A stretch of DNA of 64,000 nt, taken from Myxococcus flavus (GTDB lineage Bacteria; Myxococcota; Myxococcia; Myxococcales; Myxococcaceae). Of the stretch, positions 57,598 to 64,000 are shown piece by piece; positions within the stretch are counted from its first letter, which is position 1; every line of letters begins with the position of its first letter. The position numbers and the translations under genes are program-made. The stretch is taken from positions 8,680,001-8,744,000 of the forward strand of contig NZ_CP143624.1 in the NCBI RefSeq assembly GCF_050038885.1, in the 5' to 3' direction. The notes under the pieces were generated by a model. That model had not been told where the DNA came from and did no database searches. It saw nothing but the letters and a program-made list of their open reading frames with translations.

Positions 57598-58863
57598 TCA
57601 GGCATTCAGCGTCGCCGGCTGCCCCATCGCCTGGGCCCCCGGTGACATCCGGGCCGGCTGCGGTGCGGCCTCCGGAGGCGAGGAGTCCGCGTGCTCATTC
57701 GCGAGGTGCTCGGCACGGCCGATGCCCAGGAAGTCGCGACGGTAGATGCGGACCATCGCCATGAAGATGGAGGCGATGAGCGGCCCCACCAGCAGGCCCA
57801 TCATCCCGAACACCGCCAGCCCGCCGAACATGGACAGGAAGACGAGCAGCGGATGCAGCGCCATGCGCGAGCCGCACAGCCGGGGCCGGATGACGTTGTC
57901 GATGCTGCCCACCAGGAAGGCGCCCCAGGCCAGGAGGAAGACGCCCTCGCTCACCTGGTCCGCGGCGATGAGCACCACGCCGATGGGTCCCCACACCAGG
58001 GCGGTGCCCCCCACCGGCACCAGCGCCACCAGCACCATGGCCGCGCCCCACACCCCGGCGTGCGGCACACCGGCGATGAGGAGCCCGACGAAGCCCACCG
58101 CGCCCTGGATGATGGCGGTGACGGTGTTGCCGTAGATGATGGCGTACGCGACGTCGGTGAACTCGCGCGAGAAGGCCTCGAAGTAGCGCCGGTCCAGCGG
58201 AATCAGGCGCATGACCTCGGACACCAGCCGCCGCCCGTCGAGGAAGAAGTAGTACATGGCGACGGACATCAGGAACATGTTGATGACCAGGTCCGTGCCC
58301 GCCGCCGCCACGTCTCGCAGCAGGGCCGCGCCGCCCGTCACGGCCGACATCAGCGCGCGCTCCGCCTCCACGCTGTCCGTGTCCAGGCGGAGGTAGCGGT
58401 CCAGCCCCAGCGGCAGGCTGGCCAGGAATGGCTGACGCAGGTGCTCCTGCTCGAGCAGCTGGTGCGCCTGGCTGACGAACTGGAGCACCTCACGCGCCAC
58501 CATCCAGCCCACGAGCGCCAGCGGCGCCAGGATGAGGAGGAACACGGTGGCGGTGGACATCCCCGCGCTGAGAGACTTGCGGCCCCGCAGCTTGTCGCAC
58601 AGGTAGTCCTGTACCGGCATGAACAACACGACCAGGAAGCCGCCCAGCAACACCGGCATCAAGAACGGCAGCAGAATCCTGGAGAAGAGAATCAGCGCCA
58701 GGGCAAAGAGCCCGGCGAAAACAAAGTTGGACCACCGCCTCGAGTCACCCACCGCCACACCCCACGCCGCCCTGAGAACCCGCCGAACGCCGCCCTTGCC
58801 CAACGTAGGAACCGGGCGTCCCACCGGGAAGTCCGGCTTCCGCCTCACGGAGAACCGACTCAT
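57598..58863 (-). CDS. AI-2E family transporter-like protein
   Basis: From the ATG at 58863 the product has 421 residues. About eight transmembrane segments and the family blocks are visible: LILFSRILLPFLMPVLLGGF, a long coiled region (VSQAHQLLEQEHL), AIIYGNTVTAIIQGAVGFV, AMVLVALVPVGGTALVWGP, and FLSMFGGLAVFGMMGLLVGP near the end. Members export AI-2 or exchange ions; most are uncharacterised. The start is uncertain: 58863 overlaps by two bases the divergent ATG at 58862, and an ATG at 58911 and a GTG further in are alternatives. A Pro/Ala-rich tail of about 35 residues follows the last helix. Confidence 0.87.
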   Translation of the reverse strand: MSRFSVRRKPDFPVGRPVPTLGKGGVRRVLRAAWGVAVGDSRRWSNFVFAGLFALALILFSRILLPFLMPVLLGGFLVVLFMPVQDYLCDKLRGRKSLSAGMSTATVFLLILAPLALVGWMVAREVLQFVSQAHQLLEQEHLRQPFLASLPLGLDRYLRLDTDSVEAERALMSAVTGGAALLRDVAAAGTDLVINMFLMSVAMYYFFLDGRRLVSEVMRLIPLDRRYFEAFSREFTDVAYAIIYGNTVTAIIQGAVGFVGLLIAGVPHAGVWGAAMVLVALVPVGGTALVWGPIGVVLIAADQVSEGVFLLAWGAFLVGSIDNVIRPRLCGSRMALHPLLVFLSMFGGLAVFGMMGLLVGPLIASIFMAMVRIYRRDFLGIGRAEHLANEHADSSPPEAAPQPARMSPGAQAMGQPATLNA

Positions 58864-59347
58864 GACTTCTGGACGTTTCCTCCGCTTCTGCGCCGGGTTG
58901 CTCACGCTCACCGCCTGGGGCTGCGGCAGCGGAGATACCGGCTGTACGGACTGCCCCGCGGTCGAGGGCCGCTACCCGATACAGCTCACGGGGAGCGCGG
59001 GCGTTCCCGCGGAGTGCGCCCTGCTGGGCGTGGAGCTGCCCGAGGGCGAGGTGCTGGAAATCGCGCGAACGGGCGACAGCCTCACCAGCGAGCTCGCGGG
59101 GGTCGCCCTCCGGGGAACCATCGGCTTCCAGGGGGCCTTCAATCTGACGGGGAGCGCCACCAACACCGGTGCGTCCGGGGGCGCCCGGACGGACACCCTG
59201 AACATCAACGGCAGCTACATCGCCCCGGTGACGGACGGTGGCACGGCGTCCATCTCCGGTGTCTTCACGGGCATGTACGCGCGCGGGTCCAATACGGGCG
59301 GCCAGCGCTGCACCGTGTCCAGTCCGTTCTCGGCGACCCGGGACTGA
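58862..59347 (+). CDS. Lipoprotein of unknown function
   Basis: The product has 161 residues. The signal FLRFCAGLLTLTAWGC ends in a lipobox with Cys at about residue 20. The mature part has four more Cys, two close together near residue 28 (CTDC), one in PAECALLGVE, and one near the C-terminus (QRCTV), so two disulfides are possible. Strands rich in Thr/Gly/Ser (GTIGFQGAFNLTGSATNT) suggest a small beta domain. GGAG nine bases upstream supports the start. It is divergent to the AI-2E-like gene with overlapping start codons. No family is recognised. Confidence 0.78.
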   Translation: MTSGRFLRFCAGLLTLTAWGCGSGDTGCTDCPAVEGRYPIQLTGSAGVPAECALLGVELPEGEVLEIARTGDSLTSELAGVALRGTIGFQGAFNLTGSATNTGASGGARTDTLNINGSYIAPVTDGGTASISGVFTGMYARGSNTGGQRCTVSSPFSATRD

Positions 59348-59379
59348 GGCCACGGGCCGCGCGAGAGCGGTGGCGCCTG

Positions 59380-59499
59380 CTACTTCTTCTTCGACTCGGC
59401 GGCGGCCTTGGCCTCGGCCTTGTTCTTCTTCGCCCGCTTCTTCCAGGCCTGCCGGATCTTCATCTGCACGCGACGGTGCTTGCTCTTGCTGCGGGCCAT
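59380..59499 (-). CDS. 39-residue Lys/Arg-rich basic protein
   Basis: The ATG at 59499 has AGGAG six bases upstream, a strong ribosome site. The product has 39 residues, about half of them Lys or Arg, beginning MARSKSKHRRVQMKIRQAWK and ending in an Ala/Glu/Lys helix. Size and charge suggest binding to rRNA or DNA, as in small ribosome-associated proteins; I cannot match it to THX, S22 or the mS38-like family. Earlier in-frame starts lengthen it with an Arg/Pro-rich segment and lack a ribosome site. It lies between a lipoprotein and a P1 peptidase with gaps of 32 and 43 bases. Confidence 0.7.
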   Translation of the reverse strand: MARSKSKHRRVQMKIRQAWKKRAKKNKAEAKAAAESKKK

Positions 59500-59542
59500 C
59501 TTTGACTCCTGTGCTCCGGTACGGAGACGTGAAAAGAGGGGC

Positions 59543-60895
59543 CTAACTATCAGAACCCGACGGGCTCCCGGAAGAGGAACCCTCGGTCCCCCCCGGCGCA
59601 TCGGCCGTGTCGGGTGCCGGACGGGTGGGGTACGGGATGCCCTCGGCCCCTCGGACCTGGGTCGGGCGGGCGCTGGACACCGTCACCTCCCCCTCCCGGT
59701 CCTCGTCGCTGGGCCGCTCGCGGGCCGCCGGGGCGCTGGACTGCTGGGGGCGCTTCTTCACCGACGCGAAAATCGGCTTGTAGGCGTCCAGGAAGCGCCG
59801 GACCTCGTTCAGGGGCAGCGCCGGGCAGTGATTCCCGTTGGCCCCCGTCATGGATGACGCCATGCACATGGCGTTGAGGATGGCCTCCTCGGTGGCCTCC
59901 ATGACGGCCTCGTAGAGGGGGTCCAGCCGCTGATCCAGGAGGATCTTCAGCTTGTAGACCATCTTCTGCGTGCGCCTGGGGATGATGTTGGCCGTGGAGA
60001 AGCCCACGACAATCTCGCCCGAGCCGTGCGCCGCGTAGCTGCCCACCCGGCCAATGCCCAGCGCCACGCGCTTGCAGAGGCGGTTGATTTGATGGCTCAG
60101 CAGCGGCGCGTCCGTGGCCACCACCGCGATGATGGAGCCATACGTCTGGCCGCGCTTGGGCGTGCCCTTGAACTTCTCCGCCAGCACCTCGCCCACGGGC
60201 AGGCCACCCACCCGCAGGTTGTGCATCTTCCCGAAGTTGGACATCACCAGGACGCCCAGCGTGTAGCCGCCCAGCACCTCCGGCAGCTTGCGTGACGACG
60301 TGCCGATGCCGCCCTTGAAGTCGCACGTCACCATGCCGGTGCCGCCGCCCACGTTGCCCTCGGCCACCGGACCGGAGGAGGCGTTGTTGATGGCCTCGAA
60401 GACGTGCTCCTCGCGCACGTGCCGTCCGGTGATGTCGTTGAGCCACGAGTCGTCACACTCCCCCACCACGGGGATGATGACGTCGTGCTCGTCGCCGATG
60501 CCGGGGTAGCGGTCCACCAGGTAGCGGGCGACGCCGTCCGACACGGCGCCCACCGCCATGGTGTTGGTGAGGAGGATGGGCGTCTCGATGAGGCCCCACT
60601 CCATGAGCTGCGTCATGCCGGAGACCTCGCCCGCGCCGTTGAGCACGAAGCCGCCTCCCGTCATGCGCTCCATGAAGATGTTCCCCTTGTTGGGGAGAAT
60701 CGCGGTGACGCCCGTTCGCACCGGACCGTGGCCGGGCCGCAGCGGCCCGTCGCCCTGTATCAACGTGCTGTGCCCGACGAGCACGCCCTCCACGTCGGTG
60801 ATGGCGTTCCACTTGCCGGGCTTGAAGCGCCCCAGCGGCAGGCCCAGCTCACGGGCTCGGACGCGCGGACCGTTCTCCTCGGGGATTTGCACCAT
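59543..60895 (-). CDS. P1 (S58, DmpA/BapA-type) aminopeptidase family protein
   Basis: The product has 450 residues. Family blocks: GKWNAITDVEGVLVGHST, RTGVTAILP, GGGFVLNGAGEVSG, ETPILLTNTMAVG, EGNVGGGTGMVTCDFKGG, GYTLGVLVMSNFGKM, GSIIAVVATDAPLLSHQ and GRVGSYAAHGSGEI. These Ntn-like hydrolases cut themselves before a Ser that becomes the N-terminal nucleophile of the small subunit; here S219 in VLVMSNFG is the likely one. They remove N-terminal D-, L- or beta-amino acids. About 75 C-terminal residues are a Pro/Ser/Glu-rich tail beyond the domain. There is no signal peptide, so it is cytoplasmic. Confidence 0.88.
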   Translation of the reverse strand: MVQIPEENGPRVRARELGLPLGRFKPGKWNAITDVEGVLVGHSTLIQGDGPLRPGHGPVRTGVTAILPNKGNIFMERMTGGGFVLNGAGEVSGMTQLMEWGLIETPILLTNTMAVGAVSDGVARYLVDRYPGIGDEHDVIIPVVGECDDSWLNDITGRHVREEHVFEAINNASSGPVAEGNVGGGTGMVTCDFKGGIGTSSRKLPEVLGGYTLGVLVMSNFGKMHNLRVGGLPVGEVLAEKFKGTPKRGQTYGSIIAVVATDAPLLSHQINRLCKRVALGIGRVGSYAAHGSGEIVVGFSTANIIPRRTQKMVYKLKILLDQRLDPLYEAVMEATEEAILNAMCMASSMTGANGNHCPALPLNEVRRFLDAYKPIFASVKKRPQQSSAPAARERPSDEDREGEVTVSSARPTQVRGAEGIPYPTRPAPDTADAPGGTEGSSSGSPSGSDS

Positions 60896-60952
60896 AGAAG
60901 GGGGACACTAACCGACCATCCCCCACCGTCAACCACTCCACCGCGCGGTGCC

Positions 60953-60973
60953 TGGCCTCTTGGAGAGAGGCCA
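60953..60973. terminator. Hairpin upstream of the P1 peptidase gene
   Basis: A perfect 8-bp stem TGGCCTCT / AGAGGCCA with a 5-base loop lies 58 bases upstream of the P1 peptidase start, between two minus-strand genes. It may stop the transcript from the lipoprotein gene at 61035 or belong to the peptidase leader. Confidence 0.35.
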
Positions 60974-60988
60974 CGGTACGCGGCGGAT

Positions 60989-61016
60989 GGCGGGCCCGCT
61001 CCACGACAGGCCCGCC
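60989..61016 (-). terminator. Hairpin after the DUF4156-like lipoprotein gene
   Basis: A perfect 8-bp stem GGCGGGCC / GGCCCGCC with a 12-base loop lies 18 bases past the stop codon at 61035. No T-run follows. Confidence 0.5.
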
Positions 61017-61034
61017 GTCCACACGAACCTGCCG

Positions 61035-61466
61035 CTACTGCACGCTGTCCGAGGCCGTGGCGGCCGGCGCCGTCTCGGGCGCGGCCTCCGGCGTCGCAGT
61101 GACGGGCTTCGCGTCCTCCGAGGGCCCCTTCGCGACGCAGGCGAAGGCGGACCCCGTCACGGTCGCCGTGGTCGTGGTGCCGCTGGCGCCGCCGAGCTGG
61201 GGCGCCGTGGTCTGCAGGTGCGTCGCGCCCAGCGCGGCCGCCTTGTTCTGCGCGTCATTCATGGCGTACTGCATCAGCTGATCGTTGCTGATGTAGCCGC
61301 CGCCGAACGCGCCGCCGCCCTGCCCGATGACCGTGCCCAGGAACTTGCAGCCGTCCACGTTCAGGTTCGGAGCGGCCACCACCCGGCTCCCCGCCGCGTT
61401 CAGCGAAGCGGTCGCGCATCCCGTCAGCAGCGCCACCGCCGCGAGCATCGTGATTCGAAACGACAT
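61035..61466 (-). CDS. DUF4156-like lipoprotein
   Basis: The product has 143 residues. The signal MLAAVALLTGC has a clear lipobox. The mature part carries GCKFLGTVIGQGGGAFGGGY, an Asn/Ala helix (AMNDAQNKAAALGATHL) and a final VTGSAFACV strand. This C-x-x-L-G, then N-x-x-A-x-x-G-A-x-x-L pattern is that of DUF4156/RcsF-like envelope lipoproteins, where two Cys can form a disulfide. An Ala/Pro/Thr/Glu-rich tail of about 35 residues follows. It is probably an outer-membrane sensor or structural lipoprotein; function is not known. Confidence 0.8.
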   Translation of the reverse strand: MSFRITMLAAVALLTGCATASLNAAGSRVVAAPNLNVDGCKFLGTVIGQGGGAFGGGYISNDQLMQYAMNDAQNKAAALGATHLQTTAPQLGGASGTTTTATVTGSAFACVAKGPSEDAKPVTATPEAAPETAPAATASDSVQ

Positions 61467-61536
61467 CCGTCTGTTCCCCTCTTTGTCGCCGCCCTGATGG
61501 GCAGGCGTGTGTCAAGAATAGGATACAGGGACGGCA

Positions 61537-61564
61537 CCGCTCAACCGGTGACTCGGTTGAGCGG
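61537..61564 (-). terminator. Strong hairpin after the double ATP-grasp gene
   Basis: A perfect 10-bp stem CCGCTCAACC / GGTTGAGCGG with an 8-base loop begins 24 bases past the stop codon at 61589 on the minus strand. No long T-run follows, as with the other hairpins of this window. Confidence 0.6.
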
Positions 61565-61588
61565 GCCTGACGCGGGTTCCGGTTTGAC

Positions 61589-63778
61589 TCAGGCCTTCGC
61601 GTCCACGCGTGGCGTGGGCTCCCCGGGCGCGGGGGCCGATGCGGCGGCCACCGCCGGCACGGGCTGGGTGGCCGTGGGCGTCCCCTCCTCCAGGGCCACG
61701 CTCTTGCGCAGCACGGAGGCGGAGTGCTCGCTGGCGGCGCGGCGCGCCTCCCGCTCCTTGTAGCGTCGGATGGCGGGGGCCATGATTTCGCCAATCAGGC
61801 CGCGGTAGTCCATGCCCGCGCCCTGGGCGATGAGGACCAGGTCGCTCCAGCCCGGCGTGAGGCCGGGCAGCGGGTTGCACTCGATGAAGTAGATGCGGCC
61901 CTTGTCGTCCATGCGGAAGTCGATGCGCGCCACGTCGCGGCATCCCAGCGCCATGAACGAGTTGCGCGCCGCCGTGCGCAGGCGCTCCAGCAGCGCGGGC
62001 TCCAGCCTGGCCGGCGCGTCGTAGCGGATGCGGTCCGTCCAGTCGAGCTTGTGCTGGAAGCTGTAGACGGGGTTCTTCTCCTCCTTGTCGAGGAAGACGA
62101 TCTCCATGGGCGGCAGCACGCGCGGGCGCCGCTCGCCCAGCAGGCCCACGGTGAACTCGCGGCCGCGGATGTACTCCTCGATGAGCGCCGGCTGCTGGTA
62201 CTTGCCGGCAATCTCCCTCACCACCTCGCGCAGCTCCGCCTCGGTGTGGCAGACGCTCTTGGTGACGACGCCCTTGGAGCTGCCCTCCGCCACCGGCTTC
62301 ACGATGAGCGGGAAGGAGGTGAACTCCCTGTTGAGGCGCTCCTTGCCCGTCACCATCAACTGGAAGTTGGGCGTGAGGATGCCGGCCTGACGGACGATCT
62401 TCTTCGCCAGGCCCTTGTCCAGGGCGATGGACAGCGTCGCCGGGTCGGAGCCCGTGTACGGGATGTCCAGCAGCTCCAGCATCGCCGGGACCTGGCTCTC
62501 GCGGTTGCGGCCCTTGAAGCCCTCCGCGATGTTGAAGACGAGGTCCAGCGGCGTGCTCGCCAGCACCGTGGGCAGCTCGGCCGTCGCCTCCAGGTCGATG
62601 ACCTCGTGGCCCCACGACGCAATCGCCTCGCGGATGGCCTGGAGCGTGTTCGGCGAGTCGTACTCGGCCTCGCTGTCCTCCACCGCCTCCGCCGTGGCCA
62701 TGGGCTTCACGCGCTTCACGTTGAAGCTGAAGCCCACGCGCAGCGGACCGCTCTTGCGGGCGGGCTTGCCCTGCCGCCGCGAGGAGTCCTTGATTTTGTA
62801 CCGCTTCGCCGCGCTCTGGATGATGGAGTTGATGACGCCATCCAGGTGCAGGCCGTCCAGCTCCGCCGACGCGTAGATGCCCGCGCCCGGCTCCAGGCTG
62901 GGCAGCGCGTTGAGCTCCAGGAAGTACGGCACGCCCGCGTCGCTGAGCCGGAAGTCGATGCGGCCCAGGTCGCGGCAGTCGAGCGCCTGGTAGATCTTCT
63001 GCGCCATCCGCCGGATGTCCTCGGCCGTGCGGGCCGGAATCTGCGCCGGCGCGCGCACGCTGACCGCGCTCTCCCGGGACGTCTTCAGGGCGTAGTCATA
63101 GATGGCGTACCTGCGACCCTCGGTGACGGCCGGGTCGATGATGTACTCCACCGGCGTGAGGACGCCGTCGTAGTCGTTGTCCACCGCCTCCAGGAAGGGC
63201 ACCGTCAGGTCGCGGCCGGCGATGTACTCCTCCACCAGCACACCGGACGGGTACTTCTCCAGCGCGGCGGCCACCTTGACGCGCACCTCCTCCAGCGTCT
63301 CCGCGACGGAGTCCTGGGTGATGCCCTTGGACGAGCCCTCGAAGTTGGGCTTCACGATGACGGGGAAGCGCAGGTTCTCCGCCGAGAGCTCGCTGAGCTT
63401 CTCCACGTACTGCCAGCCAGGCGTGCGGATGCCCTGCTTGGACAGCACCAGCTTGGTGAGCTGCTTGTCGAGCGTCACCGCCAGCGCGTACGCGTCCGAG
63501 CCCGTGTACGGGAAGCCCAGTTCGTCGAAGAGGGCCGGATAGAAGGCCTCGCGGAAGCGCCCGCGGCGCCCCTCGGCGGTGTTGAAGATGAGGTCGGGGC
63601 TGTACGCCTCCAGCCGCGCCACGGTGCGCGAGGCCGGACCGCTGACCTCGAAGCGCTCCAGGCGGTGGCCGATGCGCTCGATGGCCGCGGCCAGCGCGTT
63701 GACCGTCTCCTGGGTGTCGAACTCCGCCTCTTCTTCCGAATCAGACAGCCTGAGGTTGTGGGTCAGCGCGATGCGCAT
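61589..63778 (-). CDS. Tandem D-Ala-D-Ala-ligase-like double ATP-grasp protein
   Basis: The product has 729 residues made of two complete D-alanine-D-alanine-ligase-like halves. Half 1 (1-335): IFNTAEGRRGRFREA, FPVIVKPNFEGSSKGI, LVEEYIAGRDLTV, RIDFRLSDAG and FLELNALPSLEPG. Half 2 (350-670): VFNIAEGFKGRNRESQ, FPLIVKPVAEGSSKGV, LIEEYIRGREFTVG, RIDFRMDDKG and FIECNPLPGLTPG. Both halves keep the ATP-grasp Lys, Glu and Asn-type residues, so both look active. Each half could ligate a carboxylate to an amine, giving a tripeptide-like product, or one may act on the other's product. The ATG at 63778 has an AAGGGGG site. A hairpin at 61537-61564 ends the gene. Substrates are unknown. Confidence 0.88.
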   Translation of the reverse strand: MRIALTHNLRLSDSEEEAEFDTQETVNALAAAIERIGHRLERFEVSGPASRTVARLEAYSPDLIFNTAEGRRGRFREAFYPALFDELGFPYTGSDAYALAVTLDKQLTKLVLSKQGIRTPGWQYVEKLSELSAENLRFPVIVKPNFEGSSKGITQDSVAETLEEVRVKVAAALEKYPSGVLVEEYIAGRDLTVPFLEAVDNDYDGVLTPVEYIIDPAVTEGRRYAIYDYALKTSRESAVSVRAPAQIPARTAEDIRRMAQKIYQALDCRDLGRIDFRLSDAGVPYFLELNALPSLEPGAGIYASAELDGLHLDGVINSIIQSAAKRYKIKDSSRRQGKPARKSGPLRVGFSFNVKRVKPMATAEAVEDSEAEYDSPNTLQAIREAIASWGHEVIDLEATAELPTVLASTPLDLVFNIAEGFKGRNRESQVPAMLELLDIPYTGSDPATLSIALDKGLAKKIVRQAGILTPNFQLMVTGKERLNREFTSFPLIVKPVAEGSSKGVVTKSVCHTEAELREVVREIAGKYQQPALIEEYIRGREFTVGLLGERRPRVLPPMEIVFLDKEEKNPVYSFQHKLDWTDRIRYDAPARLEPALLERLRTAARNSFMALGCRDVARIDFRMDDKGRIYFIECNPLPGLTPGWSDLVLIAQGAGMDYRGLIGEIMAPAIRRYKEREARRAASEHSASVLRKSVALEEGTPTATQPVPAVAAASAPAPGEPTPRVDAKA

Positions 63779-64000
63779 GGGTACCCCCTTCGCTTCCTGA
63801 ACGACGAGCGTCCGCGGCGCACCTTCGCCGCGGACATGAGCCTGCCGGGGGCGCGCTCATGCGCGACCGGCGTGCGAGCTGCAACGGTTACGCCCGCGAC
63901 AACCTTCCCGTCGACCACCTGCGTCTGCGCCCAGGTATCACCCAGCCGCCAGCCCAGCGGATCCCTTAGCACGCGCCACGCTTCCACGCCGCCGATGACC
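63763..64000 (-). CDS. 3' end of an unidentified gene overlapping the ATP-grasp start
   Basis: A minus-strand frame is open from the right edge to a stop at 63763 and reads 78 residues, including VIGGVEAWRVLRDPLGWRLG, GDTWAQTQVVDGKVVAGVTV and a basic end. It overlaps the ATP-grasp start by 16 bases. Its beginning is outside the window. The first 45 residues look coding, the Arg-rich end less so. No family can be named; it may be upstream in the same operon. Confidence 0.4.
   Translation of the reverse strand, partial: VIGGVEAWRVLRDPLGWRLGDTWAQTQVVDGKVVAGVTVAARTPVAHERAPGRLMSAAKVRRGRSSFRKRRGYPCASR

Noticed and set aside
61511..61516. Minus-strand TTGACA near the DUF4156-like gene as a promoter.
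   Set aside because: No acceptable -10 box is found 15-19 bases downstream.

Overview
The window is high-GC DNA from a myxobacterium, most likely a Myxococcus-type member of the Myxococcaceae. Pointers are a DUF2378 (Mxa_TIGR02265, a myxobacterial paralogous family) gene, a three-gene PKS/NRPS locus whose predicted product matches the myxochromide A lipohexapeptides, many lipoproteins, and a gene style in which neighbours are joined by 4-base ATGA overlaps. No rRNA, tRNA, CRISPR array or insertion sequence was seen.

Left part (1-16684). A truncated membrane protein gene diverges from a MarR/AraC-type fusion regulator. A leucine-rich-repeat lipoprotein follows. Next comes a minus-strand sulfur-transfer block: a ThiF/MoeB-like E1, a TusA protein, a MoaD/ThiS-like carrier, a degenerate second E1 and a JAMM (M67) peptidase form one tight operon, followed by an APS-kinase-like gene and larE. 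The last two have their own promoter, embedded in a nested palindrome. Then a small lipoprotein, a NarL-type histidine kinase/response regulator pair, a GH5 mannanase-like lipoprotein, an ABC ATPase with a permease fused to an M1-type peptidase, and the DUF2378 gene.

Centre (16685-46910). A decayed AraC-type regulator and an AT-richer control region precede the mch locus. mchA is an iterative PKS (KS-AT-DH-ER-like-KR-ACP). mchB is C-A-nMT-PCP-C-A-PCP-E. mchC carries four C-A-PCP modules and a thioesterase. Specificity codes read from the A domains give Thr, ?, Leu, Pro, ?, Gln. With the N-methyltransferase and epimerase this is polyenoyl-N-Me-Thr-(D-)X-Leu-Pro-X-Gln, the myxochromide A plan when X is Ala. 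A DUF2269 membrane protein gene overlaps the end of mchC by four bases, as the mch genes overlap one another.

Right part (46911-64000). Housekeeping and envelope genes: a DEAD-box helicase, a stand-alone EF-G paralogue, an FKBP lipoprotein, a membrane metallophosphoesterase, a ZIP transporter, an ECF sigma factor/NrsF-like anti-sigma/small protein operon, a TPR-like protein, a beta-barrel protein, an AI-2E family transporter, lipoproteins, a 39-residue basic protein, a P1 (DmpA) peptidase and a double ATP-grasp protein. Several strong hairpins follow minus-strand genes and probably mark transcript ends.

Most of the window is explained by known families. Less ordinary items are the two-E1 sulfur-carrier operon with the palindromic promoter beside it, the permease-peptidase fusion, the tandem ATP-grasp protein, and the membrane protein translationally coupled to the lipopeptide synthetase.
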